The position numbers and the translations under genes are program-made. Below the pieces are notes generated by a model that was not told the origin of the DNA, did no database searches, and worked only from the letters and a program-made list of their open reading frames with translations. A stretch of DNA of 64,000 nucleotides, from assembly GCA_029721435.1 (NCBI GenBank), contig CM056573.1, forward strand, positions 126,195,447-126,259,446, in the 5' to 3' direction. Positions 13,201-25,000 of the stretch are shown here, one piece after another. This DNA is from Gymnothorax reevesii (lineage: Eukaryota > Chordata > Actinopteri > Anguilliformes > Muraenidae). Position 1 is the stretch's first letter. Each line of letters begins with the position of its first letter.

Positions 13201-16200
13201 ACTTTTTAGAAGGTTTATACAAAGAAAGCTCGTACTGAGCACTGGAAGCCGAATCACGGATCTGAAGTTGCCAGAGCAATATTGGAATGCTGACTGGAAG
13301 AGATGGTGACAAAATATTAATATTTTGGCCAAGCAGGCCGTTTGCATTTTTGGCGGTGAAAGACAAATGAAGTACAGTCATGTAAGGAATTTTGTCTTTG
13401 AGTGTGTGTGGTTTCTCCACAGACAGGGTTGGTGTAATCTGATTGTGTGTGTGGTTTTTTTCGACAGGCTGGGTTGGTGTGATCTCACAGAGGGCTGCTG
13501 TGATGATCTGGCCTCAGTCCTGCGTTCTCCTCACTCAGAGCTCAGAGATCTGGAGCTTAGAGACAACGCGATGCAGGACTCAGGAGTGACAGTGCTCTCT
13601 GCTGGACTGGAGGACCCACACTGTAAACTGCAGAGACTGGGGTGTGTACAAACACAAATCCCTTCAGTTAAGGAGAGCTCAAATGTTGGCTACTTTTCAT
13701 TTTTCAAACATCACTTGGTCTTTTTAAGAAGCTTCAAATCAAATGCAAACATTTTTGTTTCATTATATTCAACTGGAGAAGGTGTAATTTATTCATTTCT
13801 GTTAGTCCAGATGGATATGCTCTAAGGCAGTGGTTCCCATAGTCAGTCCTGGGGACCCACTGTGTATGCAGGTTTTTGTTCCAACCAGAATTACGATCCC
13901 AGTATTTTAATAAGCTATCATTATTATTTATTTTTATTTATTTATTTGTTTGTTTTTTATTTGTTGCTTTTCAGATGAGAGGGACATTTTAACCTCCTTA
14001 AACCACATTATCAGAGAATTGCTTTCCATGATGTTTCAAAGCCAACATTCATATTTTTTATTTTGATTTCTTTTAAGTAAGCATGTGAAGCGAATGTGGC
14101 AACATGTTTTATGTGATCAAATGCAAGATTGTGATCAATCAAGAAGCTGCTGATTATGGTTCTTATTGCAAGTGTTGAAGTTCTTCCTTGAAGCCAAACA
14201 AGTAACATTTAACAGATTTGACTCATTATAATATGCTTTGTCTTAAAATTCTTAATTGCCTAATGATAGTTAGTTTTAATGACCAATTGTCCCAAATTTT
14301 AGAAGCTAATTCATAATTTCATGTTATCAATTACAAATTGCCACTTCTCTATTTTAGAAAAAATAATTTCCTGTATAGCACACTATGAAATTTTTTTTAA
14401 TCACGGCCATTTTTGGCAAGTGGTTTATAAAGGTAAATAATCAGGATGAACAAGAATAATGCAATTAAAAACAATTAACTACTCGTTAGCATTCTGAAAT
14501 TTGAGCTGTGGTTGGAGCAAAAACCAGCATACACACTGGGTCCAAAGACCAAGTTCGGGAACCACTGCTTTAAAGTATGTAACACAGTGCTATGTACTTG
14601 ACATATCTTTTGACTCTGACTCTGTTTGACACATAGAAAGCTCTGATAGTTTATATCAGGGGTGTCAAACTGACCCGTAAACGGGCCAAGAAGCTGCAGG
14701 TCCTTCAATCCTACCAAGCAGAAGCTCACCTGAAAACACTGATTTAATCAACTGATCTAGGCCTGCACAACTGATTAGTTGTATCAGGTGTGCTTCTGCA
14801 TTGTTGGAGTGAAAACCTGCAGCCTCTTGGCCCGTTTACGGGTCAGTTTGACACCCCTGGTTTATATGAATGTGCTTTAGGGGCTATTTACAATTGATCG
14901 CGCGTGTCTACGTGAACTGCGTGTTCTACGGGCGACCCGAATTCTACGGCCAAAACTGACCCGCAGACCAATCGTGGCGCACGCAGCCAATTTTTCTGGT
15001 CGTACAGGGTAAGTACTTGTTCAATACGTGCCACTTACATGAAGCTGGCGTGATCTGCGAAATCCGTGACGATCAGGGACCTTTTCACACGCACGTGGGA
15101 CGTGATGCTCGCAAGTGGAGAGTACTTAACATGCACGCGCGATTCAAGTGGCAAGTAATGCAGACGTACGGGAGGGGTTCACGCACGTGTAACGTGATTG
15201 CCACCTGAGTGGCATGCACGTCGACGACAAGGCGCAAGTGAGTGTGGAGTACGTGTTCTACGTGGCCAGTGCGGGTTGGGGTACTATTTAAAAATGCTGA
15301 TGTAACAGGACTCAGCATCATTTGTCATCTTCATCCGTGCTGGTATCCTTGGAAGTGGAGGCAGTGGAAGCAGAAAGCTGACTGGAAGCTGGTGATTTCT
15401 TGGATCTCCTGGGTGGCATTTTCACAACTGTTCAAGAACTGGCAAATGACCGGGTTTAAATAACCCGCACGTGCAAGTATTTTCCACGTGCGTGCGCTGC
15501 GTGAGACGTACGTCCGACCTGCTTGCTCCGCCAGTGTCGTGCGTGGAAAGTAAGTCAGTTTTGCGCTACCCGGACGACAGAAGTGCTTACCACGTGCGTG
15601 GCACTTGCGTGGGTGTATATTCATATGCTTACAATATTAAAAATATTTTAAAATTCTTGATATATTATTCATTTTGAATTAATTTTAATGGAATTTTCCC
15701 CATAAAACCCTATATATATCTACAGCACACACACTTGTGACGTACTTGCCATGTACTTGGCGGGGACTATTTTCGCTGCGTGCACTGTGGAATTCATTTG
15801 CAGACTAATTCTTTGCTACGGGCGGTTCTACGTGCCCTGCAGCCAGCAAAACACGCACGTGTCACGTACTCGCCACGTCGAGCACGCAGTCATTTTTCCC
15901 AAATTTCGCACGTAAGTTGCACGTAGACGCCCGTACGTTCAAATGTAAATCCCCCTTTAAGGTGTGTAATGCACTGCTATATTTTGATGCACACCTTCCT
16001 GACTTTTTCTATTTTTGCATATTTGTCACACTTAAATGTTGCAGATTGTCAATCTAGATATAATCTGAAATAATGATTACTGGGGAAAAAAATGTAAAAT
16101 GCAGTTTTTAAATATTGATATTTTTATTGATATTTGGATTCAGGTTCACTTGATACACCCTGACATGATTACGGCCAGCTCTGTTGAATATAAACATAGA

Positions 16201-18485
16201 TTAAAAAGAAGCTTTTCAGCTATGAGAAGTAGGCATCATGCCACAATCGAAAGAAATTCCAGAACAGGCATCAAGAAAAAAATTTTAGAACAAAGTTGTT
16301 GACATCCATCAATCATGAAAGGTTTAGAAAGCAATATTTAAGGTTCTGGGACTCCAGCAAACCATGGGTGGTGCCATTACTACAAATGGAAAAAGTTTAA
16401 AACAACAGCGGACCTCCCTAGGAGTGGCCGGTCTACCAAGGGTCCTCTAAGAGCACACCAATGAGCCATAGAGGAGGTCACAAAAGGCTAATGCCAGGAT
16501 CAGACGACACAATGTTTTTGTCTGTGCTTAAGATCGCTATGTCAGACTAAGCGATTATAGTTTTATTAATTCTTAATGTGACGTGGCCGAGAGAAGTGGC
16601 ATACTACACGATGCTACACGACCAATTGTCATTTGCAGTCTGTCACGATGTGCGCCATATTTTTCAAGGAATGATGTAACCTTACCCATTATACCTTAAA
16701 AACTTTGTCTTTTCAGAGTGTGAATCGACAGTAGTAACCCAGGGAAGGTATAAAAATGCTGAAATATTTATGTTATTACTGGTGTAACCCAGCTATCTTA
16801 TTAGGGTTTATCTTAACCGTAAAAAGAGCTTTATCGGTTAATCTTGCTTACATGAGTCACTGAATTACCAGAGTACTTCAGTACGTCAGAAACCGAAATA
16901 TTGAGGACACAAACTTAAACATTATCACTGAGAAGCCAGCTTAACGCTACTGGCAGTATTCGCCGGTTTGCCGGTGAAGTGTCTCAGCTATTACTCGCAG
17001 ATATCAGCTTTATTCCCTGCGTCATAATATAGTCCCTTGAGGAAATGTCAAGAAAGCACGAATGTTGTTGCCATAGGACGAGGAACCTTTTCTCCGTTTC
17101 ACTGCTCCACCAGCATCACTCCTCTTTCTCTAGGCTATGTTTGCAAATGTGCGCACTGCAGCTTCATCTCTTCCTGCAGATCGCTGTCAGCTATGCTCCT
17201 ATTGGTCAGCAACGCAACCCGTCGTGGAAGATGAAGAAAAAAATTAAACATGCTAGACTTTCTGTCGGGACGTCGTGCGGCATCACAGATGCTAAGACGG
17301 TTGTCTTCCACTATGGCACACTACACGGCATAAAACGATCAATCTTCGCCCACGATGACCATTCATCGTCATCCACCCGACACCCTACAACTTCCAGATC
17401 GGGCTAAAATCGGGCTGAAATCGTGTAGTCTGATCCCGGCATTACGGACAAAGGGTTAATCCAATTTTCATGAAAATTTGTGAGGAAAAAATTAAATGTC
17501 TAAACTTGTCAACCATTGTGTTTGTTTTGTTTTTTACCCTCTCGTTTCTGTACGTAAGCCAGTTTAAATCGGGTGAAAATAAACAGCATTTTTGGAAAAT
17601 GATATATCAATTTTGGAGACATTTTTCAAAGTGTAAACTTTTTTTGATACACCCTGTATAAAAGAGACTGTGCAAAAATAGCATCCAGGGGACAGCAGCA
17701 AGGTGAAAACCACTGCTGACAAAAGAAGACAAAGGTTGTCCCTCTTTTTCTCAAAAACATCTTGATGATCCCCAGTACTTCTGGGATAATATTTTGTGGA
17801 CTGATGAGTAAAAAGTGTAACTTTTAGGAAAATAAAAATCCCATTACATCTGGTGTTAACCTGACACAGCTTTCCATGATGGAAACATCTTACCTGCAGC
17901 CAAGTACGATGCTGATGGTTTAGGGCTGCTTAGTTGCTTCAGGACTGGGGTGACGTGCCATAATTCATGGATCGGTGAATTATGCACGCTACCAGAAAAT
18001 CCTGTGGCAGACTGTCTGGTCATCAGTTAATGACATAACACTAAACAATTAAATTTGACAACTAAGTAAAATGAGAAATAAGTGGGTAGGGGTCCAGCAC
18101 TTTTTCCAGCGCTGTGTGACATTTGCTGTTTGGTGTTTAAGGTGTGTGTGCACTACCCTCTACAGGCTGTCAGGCTGTGGAGTCACACAGAGAGGCTGTG
18201 AATCTCTGGCATCAGCTCTGCGTTCAAAGCCCTCACACCTGAGAGAGCTGGACCTGAGATACAATCACCCAGGAGACTCAGGAGTGAGAGCACTGTCTAC
18301 TGCTGAACTGGACACACTCAAACTGCTGTGAGTGTATGCACACACACGCGCAAACACACACACGCGCATGCGCACACCTCAGAGAGCTGGACCTGAGATA
18401 CAGTCACCCCAAACACTGTCTGCTGCTGACGTGGACCCACACTGCTGTAAGTAAAGACACTCAATCACACACTCTTTCACGCGTG

Positions 18486-18517
<32 letters not shown>

Positions 18518-18595
18518 ACACAATCTCTCAAAAGACTCAGGGGTGGGAGTGTTGTTTGTTGCCAAAGTGGACACACTAACAGTGCTGTAAGTTCA

Positions 18596-18634
<39 letters not shown>

Positions 18635-21600
18635 CTGAGAGAGCTGAACTTGAGATACAATCACCCAGGTGACTCAATAAGTAGTGAGAGAGCTGTCAAC
18701 TGCTAAACACACACTCACGCATAGTCAAACACACACACATTCCTGTGCGCACACACATGCGCACACACACAAACCCACACATGCTCTCATGTGCATTCAC
18801 ACTCACTTTTTGTTCTGCTGTTTTTGCAGAGTTGACCATGGAGGACAGAGCAGGACCAAACAAGGACCCAGGAAATGTGAGTGTGTATCAATACAGAACA
18901 CCTTTTACATTACTGTGTATGTTTGTCTGTGACGGACTTGAAAAATTCTGTCTTAGGCTAAGACACGCAAGCAAAAACTCCACTTCAAAAAAATTTTGGG
19001 ATGCTTTGTAAAATGTAAATAAAAACAGAATGCAATAATTTTCAAATCATATAAACTGTATTTTTAATTGAAAATAGTACAAAGATGGTGAATAAGATAT
19101 TGAAACTGAGAAATATTATCGTTGTTTTGTAAAATAACTACTCATTTTGAATTTGACATATTTTTTTATTTTTATTTTATTTATTAACCAGGTAAGTCCC
19201 GTTGAGATGGAAATCTCTTTTTCAAGGGAGCCCTGGGGGAAGAGATAGGGAGGGACAGAGGAATTGCGCAGCCAATTAGATCAGGGGATGATTAGGCGGC
19301 AGATCGAAAGAGCCAGGTTGGGACTTTAGCCATGACAGCGGGGAACCCCCTACTCTTATCGAAGAGTGTCATAGGATCTTTAATGACCACAGTGAGTCAG
19401 GACCTCGGTTTTAACGTCTCATCCGAAAGACGGACGTCTCATCCGAAAGACATAGTTGGGATGGGGGCAACAAAACACTGGAAAAATCATATGATGTTTT
19501 TAAAGTGCACCTGGTGGAATATCCAACAGCTAATTAGATTAACTGGCAATCTGTCAGTAACACGATTGGGTATAAAACGTCTTTCAGAACCTAACATGAA
19601 GAGGACTCTATTTGGTGATTGCCAATTCCCAACCAAGATGAAGGATGAAAGAATTCCAGAGAATATGCCTCCATTAATGAAGCTGAAGTTCACAATGCAA
19701 GTTGCACAAAACACCATTTACCACTAACTGGAGAAGAGTCAAGCTGAAATATTTTACATGCAAGTAGGGGATGAATCGGGGAATTGTCAGACTATCAATT
19801 ATGCCACCACTTTTATATTTTATTTATGCCATCTGGCAGCACACCGGAAGCAGCTGGTCAGCGTCAGCAGCCCAAGCATTGCCTATTACACCTGTGCTGA
19901 ACTCTCTCCTCCACTCTGAGGTTTCATCCCTGCTGTTCCTCGTTATTTGTTGGTAAGCTGTGCACCTATAAAGTAATTAACATCAGCTATCACGAAGCTA
20001 CCATAAAATAATTTCGGCTGAAATTCCTTTGCCTATCGTTTGTTCAGGTATCCATGTTAAGTTTGAATGTTAGCTGGCTAGCTCTCTAGCTACTTAGCAA
20101 GTGGGGTTGCAAATGAATAGGGCTACAAGACACGTTAGCCAGCAATCCCTGCAGCAGGATGGGACTGGAATGATTTATTTCGCTTGCAAAGTTCGCTGGT
20201 TAACTCTTTCCAACTTGGATAACACTTGGAATGTATTTGTGTATGTTATGTAAAGCAATTTTAGTAATCCAAAAATAGCAGCTGTAAAAATTAACTAGAA
20301 GGCTATGATTAGGTTTAATAAATATATAATTAGTGCGTATGGTTGCTTAGTGATAGCTGATGGTAATTAATGGATAGATATGCTGCTTGTCAGAAAATGA
20401 CAAGGGACATTGGGGACGAAACCCAGAGAATCTCTTTACATTCTTAGTATGTTGCTAAGTGTAGTGAGTTGGAGTATCCCCGTTCTTCACTACTGACGTT
20501 CCAGCTGTTTCTAATGATTGACCCTTTATTTCTAACTAATGGCAGTGGCTGGGTGCGGGCATAAAGACCTGTCCTTCCTATTTCCGGAAAAGGATTTTCA
20601 TCTGGCGTGATCTTGCTTTTGTTCTCTTCCTTGCTTCTTCGTAAATGTTAATTCTTTGTCGCTCTTTGTACCCTGTGTCTTCAATTCTAATTCTTTGACG
20701 GTGAGTCTGCGTGTAATTGGAGTTTTTTTGTAGTAAGCGAGAGTGATTAGTATAATTTTTAGCTCACCTGCCGACGGAGTCAGATGACCTTATGTCATGG
20801 CCTGTTTGTCCGTCGTTCGTCGTCATTCGTCGCCGTTCGTTGTCGTCGTCGTCGTTCGTCGTCTGTAAACATCTTCTCCTCCGAAACCACTGGGCCTATG
20901 AAGCTGAAACTTGACAGGTACCTTCCTACCCATGAGGACAACAAAGTTTGTTCAAGGCGTTCCGATCCGATTTCAAAAATCGCAAAATTGGCCATCTGAA
21001 AGCTATTTATGCACATATTCAGCTGAAATTTGCTATGTACTTAGTACTTGGCAAGATACATCACATATCATACGGCTTTTTCCGTATTTCGAATTTTGAC
21101 CTTGCTTTGACCTTCAACTTAATACAACCCGTGAGTTACATTGAAATCTTTCAAAATCATCATCTCCGAAACTGCTTGGCCAATGGAGGTGAAACCTGAC
21201 AGGTACCTCCCTGCCTATGAGGACACTAAGTTTTGTTCAAGGCGTTTCGATCCGATTTCAAACATTTGAATATATTTGAGATCACATAATTGGCCATCTG
21301 AAAGCCATTTATGCACATGCTTGTGTCTAATACATTCAACCTTAGACACATCCAGTGGAAACAGCTTGCCATTAATAAATATATGGGCACTTTTCCTTGT
21401 TGTGCAATTGTGCAGATTTCAACTGACCTACCTTCGAAATTGTTGCTCTTAGTGTATATGAATTAGGAAATACCATGTAAATAGTTTCTCAATTTGCTAA
21501 TTACATGAGAGAGATTACAGTAATGACAATATTACAAATATTACGTTATATTGTCTGCTTGTACTTCATGGTGTACTAAAGTCGAAGTAACTATTGTTGA

Positions 21601-22040
21601 TGTCTTCTCATGATTCTGTGCATGATACACTGAATGCCAGAGAAATGAGTACTGATGCTAATTTCTTCGAATAATTTTTTTTATTGATGTTTTAGCTTTT
21701 GTGTTGTAATGGATGAGCTGCTGCTTAAGAGAAACCAACTGTGTCAGCATCTACTGATGCTACAAACAACCACTTGGTGTCAATTTACATTGTGATAAGT
21801 GTGAAACTAGTTTGAGTTAAACTGCTTCTTACACACCCTACTAGTTTGAGTTAAACTGCTTCTTACACACCCTTCTAGTTTGAGTTAAACTGCTTCTTAC
21901 ACACCCTTGAGTGGTCAGGTGAGCTACCGGGCCCGTGGCACTATTTTTGTTTTTTAGTTGAGTCCTTCGTGTTTCCTGCTTATGGACAGCATTCAGGACA
22001 GATTGCCCAGCGCCGGTATGTTTGAGGTTGGGATACTTTC

Positions 22041-22075
<35 letters not shown>

Positions 22076-25000
22076 TGTGGTTTACTTACATTGTGAACGT
22101 CAGCTTAACGGAGCTGTATTCCCTGGAAGTCTTCCGTCCTCCATCTTGGCTGGGAATTGGCAATCACCAAATAGAAGATGGTGAATAACAATTTATGAAT
22201 AGTGTTTCTCAATGCAAAATTGCAATCAGGGGATTTCATCCTTTATAGGTCATATCATTAAAATATTTAGAGAATCCAGTGAAAGGGACAAGGCCAAAAA
22301 TTTGTCTTGAATAGTTGTCATCTTCAGGCCCTCAGGCAGCACTGCATTAAAACCAGGCAGAATTCTGTAGTTGAACTCAATGCATTAAATCAGGAACACT
22401 TATATATACCATTGTCTGTGAACACAGTTTGTTGTTGCATCCACAAGTGCAAGTTAAAGCTCTGTGGAGCTTTGTGGAAAGATAAAATCATATATAAACA
22501 AGATCCAGAAACGCTGTCGCCTTTTGTGGTCCTGAGCTTATTTGAGATTAACTGAGGCAAGGTGGAAAACCTTTCTGTGGTCTGATCAATCAGAATGTGA
22601 AATTCTTTTTGGAAATCATGGACACCATATCATTCTGGCTGAATAGAGGAAGGACCATTTAACTTGTTATCAGTGCACAGTTCAAAAACCAGCATCCATG
22701 ATAGTATGAATGTGCATTATAGCACATGGCATGGGTAACTTGCACATCCGTGAAGACAGCAATGATGCTGAACGATACATACAGGTTTTGGCGTAACATA
22801 CAGTCATGAGAAAAAGGAAGTACACACTCTTTCAGTTCTATGCTTTTACACATCAGGACATAATAAAAAATCAGCTGGTCCTAATCAGGTTCTAAGATTA
22901 TGTAAATATGAAACTTGACAGGTACCTTCCTACCCATGAGGACAACAAAGTTTGTCCAAGGCGTTCCGATCCGATTTCAAAAATCGCAAAATTGGCCATC
23001 TGAAAGCTATTTCAGAATGAAGAAGAATGAATGCTAAGAATGAAGCAACACCAAATTTATGCAGTCTTGGGGTTTCTGTTTTTACTTTGGTGTTCAAACC
23101 TAATTGGTTTTTCACAAGAAGCTGCCCAGTATGTGCAGCAGCATCCTTTGGTTCACTTCCTTTCCTTGGCTCGCTGGATAGTCTGTTTGCGTTTCCCACT
23201 GTATGCGAACCGCACCAGGGCTGACTTGCAGGCGAACCGAGACCTACGTTTTCAGGCGGACCAGAGCTTGTTTCTTTGGTCTGCATCAGAGTTCTGATAA
23301 GCTTTCACACCTCCCCAAATGAAGCGGACTATCCGAGGAGACAGACTCTGGCCCGTTGACAGTGGCGTGAGAGAGCCCGTGTCTCGTTTGGAAGGGCTGC
23401 CAGGAGAAAACCTCTTCTCTCTGAAAAGAACATGGCAGCAGGACTTAAGCTGGATACAATCTCCACAAAAACAGAGAAATGTTTTCTTGTTCTCGAGGCT
23501 GCAAGAACAAGAACAAAGTTCGTTTTGACCGGAACATTTCATACTTCACGAGAAACTCAAGTGTAGAACTCCTGGTAAGTCCTCATAGGGCTACGCCCAC
23601 TCCATCATTCGGACCAATCACCAGCAGTTCTCGGACACCATGGACGAAAAAAGTTCTGCCCAGATGATGTGTCGAGAACAAGCTGCAAGAACTCCGAAAC
23701 CCGGGCTGCGAGAACAAAATGACGTCATTTTGTTCATGCAGCCTCGAGAACAAGAACAAATTTCTGTGTTCTAGTGGAGTATGTATCAGCTTTGAGGTTC
23801 GCACAGTTGCATCTGAATAAACCAAAAGCCATCTGGAACAATGTTCTTTGGACTGACAAAGTGGAGTTCTTTGGCCATCGTGCACAGTGCCACGTATGGC
23901 GCTAAAATGATCTGTCCAGCGTGATGGTGACTGGGTCATGATTTGGACTTGGTTTGCTGCCTCAGGACCTGGGCACCTTGCTGTCATTGAGTCGACCATG
24001 AACTACTCTGTGTACCAAAGTATTCTACAGTCAAATGTGAAACCATCTGTATGACAGCAAAATTTGGGTCATGCAACAGGACAATGATCTCAAGCACACC
24101 AGCGAATCTACGACAGAGTGGCTGGAAAATTTTAAAAAATCAAGGTGTTGCAGAGGCCAAGACGAGGTCCAGACCTCAACCCAATTGAAATGCTGTGGCT
24201 GGGCCTTAAGAGAGCTATGCATAAACAAATGCCCTCAAATATCAATGTACTGGAGCAATATTGTGAAGAGTGGGCCTAATTCCTCCGCCACAATGTGAAA
24301 GACTTAAATTCATAAAGAAAATGATTAGTTCAAGTTATTGCTGCTAAAGGTGGTTTTACAAGCTATTTAATCATGGGGTATACTTAGTTTTTCACAGACC
24401 TCATTTTGGCTGAACTTTGATTTCATAAATGGCACAGTGGAATCTGTTGTGTGTTGTTTTACACCTGAGGTTAGATTTACCTAATGTTAGGACCTGACAA
24501 GGAACAGATGATTTTTAATGTCCTGATACATAAAACTAGAACTAAAAGAGGGTGTACTTTCTTTTTTAATGATTATATACTGCCATCCAGATGTCTTTTT
24601 CAGGTAAGACCTTGATTATTTCAACAAGACAATGCCAACCACTGCACTCTGTTGGCAGCGCATCAATATGACTCCATATTAAAAGAGTCTGGGTGATAAA
24701 CTAACCCGCCTCCAGTCCAGACCTGTCACTCAATGGAAATATTTGGTGCATTATGAAGCAAAACTAAGACAAGGGAGCCTGTAAAGTGTTGAGCAGATTA
24801 AATCCTGTATCAAGCAAGAATCGGAAAACATTCTGCTTTCAAAACTACAGCAGTTGGTCTCCTCAGTTCTCAAAAGCTTAAGTGTGTTGTTGAAAAAAGG
24901 TGATACAACACAGTGGTAAACATGCCCATTTACAAACTTTTTTGAAGAATGTTGCTGGCAAAAAATTCACAATGAGCATATATTTCTTCAAAAAACAAAA

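Larger units (their letters stand above)
22801..24577. mobile_element. Second Tc1-like element nested in the first, ~100-bp inverted ends
   Basis: The left end begins at 22801 (CAGTCATGAGAAAAAGGAAG, then TACACACTC). The right end, reverse complement, reads AATCATTAAAAAAGAAAGTA followed by CACCCTC. The match continues for about 100 bp through TATCAGGACAT-like sequence. TA dinucleotides flank it (22799-22800 and 24578-24579). It splits the host transposase within its HILPSR codons (consensus HMLPSR). It carries its own Tc1 transposase remnant and at least two further insertions. Confidence 0.8.
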
